DNA of 51,206 bases from an uncultured Prevotellaceae bacterium (GTDB lineage: Bacteria > Bacteroidota > Bacteroidia > Bacteroidales > Bacteroidaceae): assembly GCA_900316505.1 (NCBI GenBank), contig ONDH01000019.1, forward strand, positions 1 through 51,206. Direction: 5' to 3'. How positions within the stretch are numbered: position 1 is the first letter of the stretch; each line of letters starts with the position of its first letter. Made by a program: the position numbers and the translations under genes. Shown piece by piece: positions 10,801 through 17,498 of the stretch. The notes beneath the pieces were generated by a model that searched no databases, had not been told where the DNA came from, and was given only the letters and a program-made list of their open reading frames with translations.

Positions 10801-12225
10801 TAACATATTGTTGACATCTACCGAACCAATGCTCTCCATATTCTCCATCCTACCCGTCAACGAGCGCATCACCATGAACACGTCGCCATCCATCACATCC
10901 TTATATTCGGGTTCTTTCGTCACCCACTGCAACAGCACAGCACCAGCATCCGTCAGCTCATTCGATGGGTCGTCCATCATCTCGGCTCTCAATTGACGAG
11001 GATTGTGAAGTACAGCATCCATCTTCTTGTCGTAGGTGAGTGTGACAGAACCCACCCTCAGTTTCACCTTGATGGTCAAGTCGCGGTGAGCCTCAGTAGC
11101 AGGCAGTTTCAGGAAACCCACATAACTATCCTTCTTCAACTCCGTGCGGCCCATGTTCACCTCTACGCCATCCTCATTCGTATAAGAAGCCTCAAGCCAT
11201 AGTATCGGCATGTCGGAAGTAATCGGGATTTTCACTATACCTTCCTCGCCCTCTTCCGTTCCAGGGAATAGGTCGCCTGCCTCCACCGACACATCACCCT
11301 TCCCGGGAAAACTCCCCATCACAGGCACAGCCTCTCCATTCTCCACCTTCCAGTTCTTGCTGCCCAAAGTGGCAACAAGGTCTGAAACCGACTTCGAGCC
11401 GACCACATTGCCATCCATCTCACCCCACTTCTGGTAACTCCAGTTATTCTTGCAGTTGGTGGCAGTATTGCCATAGCATGTGCTCTTATTGTAGCAGAAA
11501 CCTTTATGAGAAACCTTCTCGTAAATACCGTTCTCCAGACAATTATTCACGTAGTTCGCCGTTCCACCCTCTTCCCATCCGATGATGGAACCAGCATAAG
11601 TGCTGCACGCAAGCGTACCATCGAACAGGCAATTATTGATGATGTGGTCCGTCTTTTGACCATGACCAACAAAACCACCAGCATACCCATCAGTGCTGCC
11701 CACACCTACCGACACACGGCAGTTGTCGATGTGGATTTCATCTCCTGAGCTGTAACCTATCAAACCCGATGCATGACGAGCACCCACGACGGTACCCGTC
11801 ACATGCAGGTTTCTGAAGGTGGCATCCTTCACCCTGCTGAACGGAGCGAGGTACGTGGCAGAAGCTTGTATGTTCACATTCAACGTGTGTCCATTACCAT
11901 CGAAAATGCCCCGGAAGGGAATCTCCTTTCTGTATCCCACACTATACCCCGTGCTGATATCAGCATCCATAATGGCATTCACGTCAGAATTACCCTTTGC
12001 ATCAAGCACCAATTGTATAAACCTTTCCCAGTCTTCGCTAGTGCGCAGCACATGGTACGATACGCCATCAATCAGCACCGTCTCGTCGTTCTGATCAGCA
12101 CCCCACACCTGCCCAGGCATTGAGGCCATCAGCACAGTGAACAACACCGCCATCAGACGGAACAAATGAATTCTCAGAAAACTGCACGGTTTGCCGTGCA
12201 TCCGTGTTTGTTTGTCGTTTTTCAT
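1819..12225 (-). CDS. Giant secreted LamG/GLUG multidomain surface protein
   Basis: A 3468-residue predicted secreted protein. I start it at the ATG at 12225 because a promoter -7 box (TATATTTG) lies at 12258-12251, which rules out the longer TTG-started frame, and because this start gives a signal peptide ending near VWGA (about residue 43). Rough domain order: GLUG-like beta-helix repeats 70-270; beta-sandwich region 330-650; second GLUG block 685-845; fibronectin-III-like 930-1015; two carboxypeptidase-regulatory-like domains 1020-1090 and 1120-1185; a glycine/alanine-rich hydrophobic stretch 1605-1632; Ig-like 2250-2380; two LamG/concanavalin-like domains 2395-2560 and 2600-2790; BACON-like 2910-3020; an ECRG-type module 3020-3130; paired 'GWNWISLN / GWNSIGYTP' blocks 3135-3300; and a C-terminal RGIYI-x-NGRRV motif typical of secreted Prevotella proteins. 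The architecture suggests a glycan- or host-binding surface protein. No catalytic motif was recognised. Confidence 0.75.
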   Translation of the reverse strand: MKNDKQTRMHGKPCSFLRIHLFRLMAVLFTVLMASMPGQVWGADQNDETVLIDGVSYHVLRTSEDWERFIQLVLDAKGNSDVNAIMDADISTGYSVGYRKEIPFRGIFDGNGHTLNVNIQASATYLAPFSRVKDATFRNLHVTGTVVGARHASGLIGYSSGDEIHIDNCRVSVGVGSTDGYAGGFVGHGQKTDHIINNCLFDGTLACSTYAGSIIGWEEGGTANYVNNCLENGIYEKVSHKGFCYNKSTCYGNTATNCKNNWSYQKWGEMDGNVVGSKSVSDLVATLGSKNWKVENGEAVPVMGSFPGKGDVSVEAGDLFPGTEEGEEGIVKIPITSDMPILWLEASYTNEDGVEVNMGRTELKKDSYVGFLKLPATEAHRDLTIKVKLRVGSVTLTYDKKMDAVLHNPRQLRAEMMDDPSNELTDAGAVLLQWVTKEPEYKDVMDGDVFMVMRSLTGRMENMESIGSVDVNNMLSAYTFKDSTLISALEAADIDKTIGIPLVRYCVVRGSTQQLWGFETNPTAAYVQPQMATLTLLEPTDAKAAWSDETERKVKVTWGYKKNDQSHNYVWDGRAEMKLEMQMFRRDGSRADSTVTVLTNEQIQAGEMEMTLNRSCVKYQMRMLVEGGTSPVGKGTGELFFVLNSVEDYNRYADHIHDHIHFPDKHYNQSNAIMNSDIKIHVVEGNDWIGFDEKAQMAGNFNGNGYTLTVTFSDLAQQNQEDLALFRYLTDGAVITNLNVKGKIKTGKQFAAGIASQVQHGMVFIENCQSSLSLETTITRADCATGGLVGRVGNDARLYMSNCLSNGEFGPGNAHVGGFGGFIGFMEPGAMTMITNSMESVRVLYGALDGNYGKCYTFARSENPYSIIVQDSRYKDPWNVNQGKRGTSAPDNPCWENGVPATVQKAFSTPVSGSTIVVSIPADGFFYENLGRIDKESLTATSLPTSVLLEWKNETEEFVDYYEVWRRDVKEEKFTCIATQLSDMQYEDKKTSPVHKYEYFVCGVNDCEGETKDSTKTVVGFCVQTGSMEGYLCFADGTGIPGETINITSKDGKTWTATTDESGYFYMDKLPYVNEDETAYDVMPGLVGYQGGMRPVRFGVNPGDNIVKNVVFEVGQSVKFSGYVVYNGTSIPVQGVSFILDDKYEVRNASGKVVSDHEGKFAFYMLQDSHHKIKAVKDGHIFYQKGYYHEDEDTTKFDYQFTTDKAGIYFYDDTRVRLIGRVAGGKDQASIPLGNSLSRNNLGRDLEMVFTLEGDHASRLVWDIQDTKKKTMDEVFVHKAHDKKYTYQTTVHTTLNRKVVHPDVHTGEYEVLLPPVKWKIQQITAKGYATLFQDGQNGDVIDLTDSLTEHTEHYEGVWRNAEQVSIKSVDVTYHAQYNRIYHSPVLIDYQQIGFDKFSYFGERYYNAENLMGDSEQVPLCYPVRKKDWPEGKKDSLVAVYPFGHPVFNIERNYPIKISAVEKYYFNNDTKNDTVDIVRLSGGEVTIHNSMVSTTHKDIVPLDSVGEAIYNLRAQQTPYLLTGEDAVRTVNFTLLMDGVHYEAEPLKAYVLNQHVKNGAKDILTINRPLLIDVLRDPPGGGSSAKLSKGSTLKYAHDYSYSVKAGLNIGIGIGNAATFLTAAGIGAIFGTISNAESKFSTDIDLVWTWTGKEAWSYTMTNNVDISTSSDKTMVGADADVYIGVETSYVMKPMVAIRAIPESMWKQLEGQRKAGRMVEIASGFDEKGDTLHLVRDEMVGVGPKINSTFAHSQTYILKQLIPQLQEQCRSLMFTGTKAEAQDIADATGTNVYWSLRTSDDPDFATVNTTKVVEMGDESWDYYFNTTKEKAEDGINYLVVRPSSNSSNTEDKVAEFNQSMLYWAAMIAQNEKEKLSATELVRSFDIDGGSPVGYSEEFSSDYSATGEVKNPLEGGVGKLLSGALSSLGRIISRFTKSQKKDNLPYFGTQVPGYNFKMSFGPVFEYSISDPSSTGKKYNRKESFTISMDKKSHLVFDVYRVQTKVDDPDTSDGKYDVFVNRNYTSWVNTVKDEVTHGTDLPYVGEVKASDLRFSKSFVYRTRGGATCRPYEGERTTNFYKAGTVLDERTKKIENPVIRVDKQSISGVPFGEPARFKLYLTNESEQPEAAYNFFDLYQVEKSNPKGAKLMVDGLPLTGNARTIEVRPGQVTEKTLEVYASEDFDYENLKISLISLGDVNIFNEVAFDVHYLQTAGAVTISMPGDKWIMNTDASYEDGRGWYLPVVIGGFNKNQHNFDHIEFQYKETTRGDDYWTNLCGYYADSTLYTAASGTKAMIPENGNIITRFFGEGVEMEKAYDLRAVLFCRNGNSFLTNASKVLTGVKDTRRPQLFGNPEPKDGVLGAGDNIIFNFSEDIEYNYLQATTNFEVKGETNESSIQEAPSLQFFGESYAQSEARRNFTDKDVTVEVMIKPDDTGIDMPIFSHGSDGKQLQLWLTKDKCLKAVVNGKTYQTETPIQTPGFQRVAMTLDNAAKTLSLFSVGLDSVFNNVTYSGYGPVIFGSTNETDVSKRSFYKGRMLQGRVWNRAMNINLLNNYGNQLLTGYEMGLTDYYPMNEGKGDYASDLAHGAHLKLYKTDWAKPRGMSLKFDWAEDKPVKGLKLKEEYFQRSSEYDYTLMFWFKTNVKGQGTLLCNGSGYATDVDAENKFFIGFEGETLKYRSNGREYELGNNFNDTKWHHYAMTVNRSHQVASIYVDNEMKAQFPTDSLGGMIGNFYLGNMVWQEKGIHDDVIHYQNALSGNIDGLALFEQALPPTLIKRYTDKSLGGEEKGLITYVDFERQERQKNGDLTLQPYVLNKKVKYDEKGNKTEQHDSVFVDPIADIEAYVDRNECAPMQAYEELKNLNFSYVGRDYQLLVNIDETDRRVNKRMVYVTVSDIPDRNGNIMASPATAAVFIDRNPLRWSQKVFKETIYDIGSEYEYQFDVDILNNSGSAHTYTIDNLPKWLTVNKQTDIIEAKSEQTLTFTIGKDTNVGTYDQLIYLTDENGLAEPLMLNITIEGENHQWYVDSQMMQFSMSIVARVKIGDDIVTDSRDVVGVFDKEGRCMGVGNVNYDPSSSESLAYLTVYDSLTLRRDLEFRLWHYETGKIMPLTPSQTVEFLPETLVGTTKKPLVLTAFNRYIQRIDLWPGWNWISLNVLNNDYRNVTKLLSSFQWKEGDMLTDETNNISLLYQYGQWISNKGSASLDDLRLSVSRSYRVKVGEYVRVDLEGTAVQADGDRLIRVKQGWNSIGYTPLVNLPVTTALADYLEDARDGDVVKNQTEFAMFSVGANGSREWKGNLKNMKPGEGYMLYRQNEGEATFTYPFFEATTPYFEQPASRKAPMTADFANTMSLTAIAEGVEWQQGDKLIAYSGAEMRGETQLADSIIYMSISGNKQTPLMFVLERDGHVVASTGEVMMYENNAVMGSFNQPTAINFVQSQTVPQEGWYTLQGIKLDTPPTQRGIYIHNGRRVAIMQ

Positions 12226-12250
12226 AATTATTTCACATTTTTTCTGGTGG

Positions 12251-12280
12251 CAAATATACGACAATCTTTTTAAAAACAAC
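12251..12280 (-). promoter_or_regulatory. Promoter of the giant-protein operon
   Basis: On the minus strand, -7 TATATTTG (12258-12251) matches TAnnTTTG. A GTTG at 12280-12277, 18 bp upstream, serves as a weak -33. The start codon at 12225 is 25 bp downstream. Confidence 0.55.
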
Positions 12281-12479
12281 ATTTATTCGGAAAAAAATGA
12301 AAAAAAATTGGTTCTTCTATGATTCAAAATGAAGATATTACACCAAATCGTAGGACTTTTTCCTGTCATTGCTGTTCACTTTCTTCTCAAACATCTCCTC
12401 CACGCTATCTGTTGAATCTCCACACCCAACCGTGCGAGCACATCTCCTCAATCCCTTGCGGTACAACGCCAACCCATTT

Positions 12480-12657
12480 GTTCTGATTATACAAAATTGT
12501 TTACCTTGAATACATATTTTCATTTGGCTTGAAGACACCAATTTGTATTCAAGCCAAATTGAGTTTTGTATTCAAGCCAAAACGCATTTTGTATTCAAGC
12601 CAAATCGAAAGTTGTAATCAAGCCAAATTGAAAGTTGTATTCAAGCCAAATTGTTTA
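12480..12657. repeat. 23-bp tandem repeat array with inverted left arm
   Basis: Five direct copies of a unit whose core is TTGTATTCAAGCCAAA begin at 12543, 12566, 12589, 12612 and 12635, an exact 23-bp period. Two to three degenerate copies in the opposite orientation lie to the left: TTTGGCTTGAA at 12523-12533 and TTGAATACA at about 12506. The array sits in the 767-bp gap between the divergent giant-protein operon and mnmG, about 290 bp before the mnmG promoter. No open frame of note uses it. Confidence 0.85.
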
Positions 12658-12939
12658 GTGCTTTACGGCAACGCATCAAAGAGATGATTTCACACATGTT
12701 TTTGTGATGACGAAAGCAAGGTCTTGGCGTTAACGAAACACATGTATTTTAGAAGATTAACGATTATTGCCATACAGGACTTGCCTTCGCAAGTTGCACT
12801 ATGGGCGAGCTAAAGGGTGATATCGAATAAATCATTGAACGTCTGTATTCTTACACGTCAATCTGCGTCAATTCACACGTCAATTTTCATCAATATTTAT
12901 AGAAAGTTATTTTTGTTCATCTACTTAAATTGTGAAATT
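12658..12939. other. AT-rich intergenic stretch upstream of mnmG
   Basis: No gene is supported here. Two structured bits are visible. An imperfect inverted repeat has arms 12694-12712 and 12730-12748, both ending in ACATGT. A small hairpin (CTTGC-cttc-GCAAG, 12780-12793) is followed by ACTATGGGCGAGCTAAAGG (12798-12816), which resembles parts of the interspersed element at 41428-41485. No cluster of DnaA boxes was seen. Confidence 0.4.
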
Positions 12940-12970
12940 TTTGTTTTTCGCCTAAATTCCACTAACTTTG
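12940..12970 (+). promoter_or_regulatory. mnmG promoter
   Basis: TTTG at 12940-12943, a 19-bp spacer, and TAACTTTG at 12963-12970 match the Bacteroidota -33/-7 consensus. The mnmG start codon follows 22 bp downstream. Confidence 0.8.
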
Positions 12971-12992
12971 CACTCCAATTACATATAAAAAG

Positions 12993-14897
12993 ATGATTTT
13001 CAACTACGACGTGGTGGTGGTGGGAGCAGGTCACGCAGGATGTGAAGCCGCTGCTGCTGCTGCTAATTTGGGTGCCCTGACGTGTCTCATCACGATGGAT
13101 ATGAACAAGATTGCACAGATGTCGTGCAATCCTGCCATTGGTGGTATCGCTAAAGGGCAGATTGTGAGGGAGATAGATGCACTGGGAGGCTTTACGGGCA
13201 TCGTGACAGATCGTTGCAGTTTGCAATTCAGGATGTTGAATCTCTCGAAGGGTCCTGCCGTGTGGAGTCCTCGTTCGCAATGTGACCGCGCCAAATTCAT
13301 CTGGACATGGCGTGAAATACTTGAGAACACACCCAACTTGCAAATCTGGCAAGACCAAGTAAAAGAGTTAGTTGTTGAAAATCAGATAGTTCAAGGAGTA
13401 AAAACATACTATGGAGCGGAATTTCGTGCCAAGTGTGTCATCATCACGGCAGGCACGTTCCTGAATGGGTTGATGCATATTGGCAGGGTGATGATACCCG
13501 GTGGCAGATGTGCCGAATTGCCTTCGCTGGAACTGACCGAAAGCATCACAAAACACGGCATCCGAGCAGGGAGAATGAAGACTGGTACGCCAGTGCGCAT
13601 TGACAAGCGGAGCGTGGATTTCTCACAGATGGAGATGCAAGATGGTGACCACGATTTCCACAAGTTCTCCTACCTGCCCACAGAACATACTGCGGTGCAA
13701 GAACGAAACGCCCTTCCCTGCTGGATTTGTTACACGAATACAGAAGTGCATGAGGTGCTACGTTCCGGCTTGGCTGACTCACCGCTCTACAATGGACAGA
13801 TTCAGAGCATCGGTCCTCGCTATTGTCCAAGCATCGAGACAAAACTGCACACCTTCCCTGACAGGGACGAACACATGCTTTTCCTCGAACCTGAAGGTGA
13901 AACAACCAACGAGATGTACCTGAATGGCTTCTCGTCCTCACTGCCCATGGACATCCAAATCAATGCCCTCCGCAAGATTCCTGCCTTCAAGCATCTGGAG
14001 GTGTATCGACCAGGTTATGCCATCGAATACGACTTCTTTGACCCCACGCAATTGACACATGCTTTGGAGTCGAAGGTAGTGAAAAATCTCTTCTTCGCAG
14101 GACAAGTGAACGGCACAACGGGTTATGAGGAAGCAGCAGGACAAGGAGTGATAGCAGGCATCAATGCTGCCATCAACTGCAACAACGCCTTGAATGGCGG
14201 GGAGCCTTTCACATTGGGCAGAAACGAAGCCTATATCGGTGTGCTGATTGACGACCTCGTGACGAAGGGTGTGGATGAGCCTTACCGCATGTTCACCTCA
14301 CGTGCCGAATACCGCATTCTGTTGCGTCAAGACGACGCCGACATGCGTCTGACGGAACGCAGTTACAAGTTGGGCTTGGCAACTGAAAAGCGTTATCAAC
14401 TGATGCAAACCAAGAAGGAGAAAATCAATGCCATCATTGAGTTCGCATCAAACTTCTCACTGAAGCCTTCACTCATCAACCCCTCCTTGGAAACACTGGG
14501 CACCACCCCACTCCGCCAAGGATGCAAGTTGGAGGAACTGTTGGGACGCCCACAAATCAACATCAACAACATCGCTCCCCACATCGAACCTTTCCGCAAG
14601 GAACTGGAACGTATTCTCGGCGATGAAATACGACGTGAGGAAATCATCGAAGCGGCAGAAATACAAATCAAATACAAGGGCTACATCTATCGCGAACAGC
14701 AGATGGCAGACAAGATGATTCGTTTGGAGAACATCAAGATTGCAGGCAAATTCGACTACCCCAACATGACACAAATCTCCATCGAAGCACGTCAGAAACT
14801 GCAAGCCATACAGCCCGTCACACTGGCACAAGCTTCGCGCATTCCTGGGGTTTCACCTTCCGACATCAACATCATGTTGGTGCTGATGGGACGTTAA
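12993..14897 (+). CDS. mnmG: tRNA uridine-5-carboxymethylaminomethyl modification enzyme MnmG (GidA)
   Basis: At 634 residues this matches the normal length of MnmG, the FAD-dependent partner of MnmE that installs the 5-carboxymethylaminomethyl group on wobble U34 of several tRNAs in the cytoplasm. The N-terminus carries the dinucleotide-binding fold VVVVGAGHAGCEAA (residues 7-20). It is followed by the family signature SCNPAIGGIAKGQIVREIDALGG and later GQVNGTTGYEEAAGQG, a second FAD contact. The C-terminal helical region for MnmE/tRNA binding (about 550-634) is intact. The start fits a promoter 22 bp upstream. In many bacteria gidA lies close to the chromosomal origin, which agrees with the parS sites immediately downstream. 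Confidence 0.97.
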   Translation: MIFNYDVVVVGAGHAGCEAAAAAANLGALTCLITMDMNKIAQMSCNPAIGGIAKGQIVREIDALGGFTGIVTDRCSLQFRMLNLSKGPAVWSPRSQCDRAKFIWTWREILENTPNLQIWQDQVKELVVENQIVQGVKTYYGAEFRAKCVIITAGTFLNGLMHIGRVMIPGGRCAELPSLELTESITKHGIRAGRMKTGTPVRIDKRSVDFSQMEMQDGDHDFHKFSYLPTEHTAVQERNALPCWICYTNTEVHEVLRSGLADSPLYNGQIQSIGPRYCPSIETKLHTFPDRDEHMLFLEPEGETTNEMYLNGFSSSLPMDIQINALRKIPAFKHLEVYRPGYAIEYDFFDPTQLTHALESKVVKNLFFAGQVNGTTGYEEAAGQGVIAGINAAINCNNALNGGEPFTLGRNEAYIGVLIDDLVTKGVDEPYRMFTSRAEYRILLRQDDADMRLTERSYKLGLATEKRYQLMQTKKEKINAIIEFASNFSLKPSLINPSLETLGTTPLRQGCKLEELLGRPQININNIAPHIEPFRKELERILGDEIRREEIIEAAEIQIKYKGYIYREQQMADKMIRLENIKIAGKFDYPNMTQISIEARQKLQAIQPVTLAQASRIPGVSPSDINIMLVLMGR

Positions 14898-14908
14898 AGC
14901 ATCGCTTT

Positions 14909-14924
14909 TGTTCCACGTGAAACA
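14909..14924 (+). other. parS: parS centromere-like site 1 (ParB binding)
   Basis: The 16-mer TGTTCCACGTGAAACA fits the bacterial parS consensus TGTTnCACGTGAAACA with no mismatch. It lies 11 bp after the mnmG stop codon. A second copy in the opposite orientation is found 706 bp away. ParB is expected to load here and spread to organise the origin region for segregation by ParA. The parAB genes are not in the window. Confidence 0.85.
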
Positions 14925-14996
14925 ATTTGTGTGTAGAACGTGCAAAATCAGTCATTTATAAGAATCAACTAACACTAAACATATAACAAAAAAACT

Positions 14997-15533
14997 ATGG
15001 AACTTAACAATCAATACCTATTAGATCACTTGCGTAGCATCCCCGATTTTCCCAAGAAAGGTATCAACTTCCGTGACGTCACCACACTCTTCAAGGATGC
15101 CAAAGCGCTCGAAATGATGGAAGAACAACTGTATGAGCTCTACAAGGACAAGGGCATCACAAAGGTGGTGGGAATGGAAACACGTGGCTATATCATGGGC
15201 TCCATTATTGCCCGTCGTCTCAATGCTGGTTTCGTGATGGCACGCAAGCCTGGCAGACTTCCTGCAACAACCATCAGAGAGAGCTTCACCAAAGAATATG
15301 GCACCGATGCCATCGAGATTCATTTGGATGCCATCGACGAGAACGATGTGGTGCTCTTGCACGATGACCTCCTTGCCACAGGTGGCACAATCAAAGCAGC
15401 ATGGAAACTTGTTCAAAAGTTGAATCCAAAGAAGTGCTACATGAATTTCCTTGTGGAGATTCGCGACGAAGGGTTGCACGGAAGAGAGGCGATTGGTGAC
15501 GGAATTGAAATCACTACCCTCTTGACAATATAG
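14997..15533 (+). CDS. apt: Adenine phosphoribosyltransferase
   Basis: A 178-residue type I phosphoribosyltransferase, the usual Apt length, forming AMP from adenine and PRPP in purine salvage. The PRPP-binding motif is VVLLHDDLLATGGT (about residues 118-131). The N-terminal IPDFPKKGINFRDVTTLF is the typical Apt opening, and METRGYIMGS is the conserved adenine/flexible-loop region. It lies between two parS sites, so it is probably inside the ParB-covered region. This gene order (mnmG-apt-uvrC) is familiar from Bacteroidota. No strong Shine-Dalgarno sequence is seen, which is common in the phylum. Confidence 0.97.
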   Translation: MELNNQYLLDHLRSIPDFPKKGINFRDVTTLFKDAKALEMMEEQLYELYKDKGITKVVGMETRGYIMGSIIARRLNAGFVMARKPGRLPATTIRESFTKEYGTDAIEIHLDAIDENDVVLLHDDLLATGGTIKAAWKLVQKLNPKKCYMNFLVEIRDEGLHGREAIGDGIEITTLLTI

Positions 15534-15614
15534 GTTTTTGTGGTTAAGAAACTTTGACCAGCCATTGAATGCGAACGTGTTTAAACACTGATTTTGCATA
15601 AGTTAGCAAAAAAT

Positions 15615-15630
15615 TGTTTCACGTGGAACA
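15615..15630 (-). other. parS: parS centromere-like site 2 (inverted)
   Basis: TGTTTCACGTGGAACA on the plus strand is the exact reverse complement of site 1 (14909-14924). It lies in the 133-bp gap between apt and uvrC. Two identical 16-mers in intergenic positions 706 bp apart are very unlikely by chance. Confidence 0.85.
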
Positions 15631-15666
15631 CATACAAGAGATGAAGTAACACTTCAAATAAGAGAG

Positions 15667-17484
15667 ATGACGAAAGACGAAGAAAGACTACAACGGCTCA
15701 AGGTGATTGTCAATAGCCTCACTGAAGAACCTGGATGCTATCAGTATTTAGATAAAGATGGCAAGGTGATTTATGTGGGAAAGGCAAAGAACCTGAAAAG
15801 GCGCGTTAGTTCTTACTTCAACAACTCCTACAAGAATCGTAAGACTCACATTCTTGTCAGCAAAATTGAGGACATCAAATATGTGGTGGTGCCTACGGAT
15901 GAGGATGCATTGATTCAAGAAAACAACCTCATCAAGGAACACCAACCGTTCTACAACATTCTGCTGAAAGATGGTAAGACCTACCCTTCTGTATGCATCA
16001 CAAATGAGTATTTTCCACGCGTTATCAAAACACGAACAATCGATAAAAAGACAGGTACGTATTATGGTCCCTTCAGTCATACTGGCACGCTGAATGCCAT
16101 GATGGAACTGATAGGGAAACTCTATCAAGTTCGTCTTTGCCATACCAGCATCACACCCGAAAAAATGGAACAAGGGAAGCTGAGAAAATGCCTCTACTAC
16201 GATATCGGGAAATGCAAAGCACCTTGTATTGGACTTCAAAAAAGGGTGGATTATCTCCAACAAATTGATGAAATCAAGGAGATATTAAGTGGAAATACAA
16301 GAAACCTATGTCAAAAACTCCTGAAGGAAATGCAGGACTTGGCAGAGAAGGAAGAGTTTCTGGAAGCAGAAGCGGTGAAAAAGAAGTATCTCCTCGCCAA
16401 AGAATTTGACAGTAAGAGCCGTGTGATTACGAGCACCAACCAAAATATCGATGTATTCAGCATTGAAGATGACGAAAACAAGGCATACGTCAATTACATG
16501 CATGTGGTGAACGGTTGCATCACACGCGTGTTCACTAACGAATACAAGAAACGATTGGATGAGACAGCAGAGGAAATCATTTCGTTGGCGATTGTAGATA
16601 TGCGCGAACAGTATGGAGATGAATCTAAGGAGATTGTTGTTCCCTTCGAATTGGATTTCACGCTGAAAGACGCACAATTTATCGTACCTAAAGCAGGAGA
16701 TAAGAAGAAACTGCTTTTCCTTTCTGAAGCCAATGTACGTCAATATCGCATAGATGCCTTAAAACAAGCTGAAAGACTGAATCCTGATCAAAGGAATGTA
16801 AACCTACTGAAAGAACTACAACGAAAACTGAAACTGCCTAAAATTCCAATGCGCATTGAGTGTTTCGACAACTCAAATACAATGGGACAAGACGCGGTGG
16901 CAGGATGTGTAGTATTCATTGGAGGAAAGAAATCAAAGAACGATTATCGCAAATACAACATCAAGACAGTCATCGGACCTGACGATTATGCCTCAATGAG
17001 CGAAGTGGTATATCGCAAATATAGTCGTGCCATTGAAGAAGACACTCCCCTACCCGACCTCATCATCACCGATGGTGGCAAGGGACAAATGGAGGTAGTC
17101 AGAAAGGTGATTGAAGACCAATTGCATCTAGATATTCCCATTGCAGGTCTTGCCAAAGACAGCCATCACCGCACCAACGAACTTTTGTTTGGCTTCCCTG
17201 CACAAGTAGTTGGCATTGAGATGGATAGCCCTCTATTCAAATTGCTGACACAAATTCAGGATGAGGTGCATCGTTTTGCCATTTCATTTCACAAAGAGAA
17301 ACGGGCAAAGCATAACACAGAGTCGGAACTTGACCACATCAAGGGCATCGGCAATGCCACCAAGACCTTGTTACTCAACAAATTCAAGAGCCTTAAGCGT
17401 ATTAAAGAAGCTGATTATGAAACACTTGCAGAGGTTATCGGAGCGGCTAAAGCACAACTCATCAAAGACTATTTCAACGAATAA
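15667..17484 (+). CDS. uvrC: Excinuclease ABC subunit C
   Basis: A 605-residue UvrC, which makes the two incisions around bulky DNA lesions in nucleotide excision repair after UvrAB recognition. Visible in order: GIY-YIG endonuclease domain (about 15-95, with GCYQYLDKDGKVIYVGKAKN), the Cys-rich segment around residues 175-190 (CLYYDIGKCKAPC), a UVR motif near 205-240, the RNase H-like 3'/5' incision domain (IECFDNSN, ITDGGKGQ), and a helix-hairpin-helix at the end (HIKGIGNATKTLLLNKF). Length is normal. It leads a short operon: dtd starts 14 bp after its stop and deoC follows. Confidence 0.97.
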   Translation: MTKDEERLQRLKVIVNSLTEEPGCYQYLDKDGKVIYVGKAKNLKRRVSSYFNNSYKNRKTHILVSKIEDIKYVVVPTDEDALIQENNLIKEHQPFYNILLKDGKTYPSVCITNEYFPRVIKTRTIDKKTGTYYGPFSHTGTLNAMMELIGKLYQVRLCHTSITPEKMEQGKLRKCLYYDIGKCKAPCIGLQKRVDYLQQIDEIKEILSGNTRNLCQKLLKEMQDLAEKEEFLEAEAVKKKYLLAKEFDSKSRVITSTNQNIDVFSIEDDENKAYVNYMHVVNGCITRVFTNEYKKRLDETAEEIISLAIVDMREQYGDESKEIVVPFELDFTLKDAQFIVPKAGDKKKLLFLSEANVRQYRIDALKQAERLNPDQRNVNLLKELQRKLKLPKIPMRIECFDNSNTMGQDAVAGCVVFIGGKKSKNDYRKYNIKTVIGPDDYASMSEVVYRKYSRAIEEDTPLPDLIITDGGKGQMEVVRKVIEDQLHLDIPIAGLAKDSHHRTNELLFGFPAQVVGIEMDSPLFKLLTQIQDEVHRFAISFHKEKRAKHNTESELDHIKGIGNATKTLLLNKFKSLKRIKEADYETLAEVIGAAKAQLIKDYFNE

Positions 17485-17498
17485 AAAACATAAATAAT

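Noticed and set aside
12338..12541. A 67-codon open frame on the minus strand between the giant protein gene and mnmG
   Set aside because: Its first third is written by inverted copies of the 23-bp repeat, no start signal or family resemblance is seen, and its upstream region is the repeat array itself. Probably not a gene.
12283..12992. Chromosomal replication origin in the gap before mnmG
   Set aside because: The gap is AT-rich, has iteron-like repeats and is near parS, but I see no cluster of DnaA boxes (TTATnCACA) and no dnaA or dnaN nearby.
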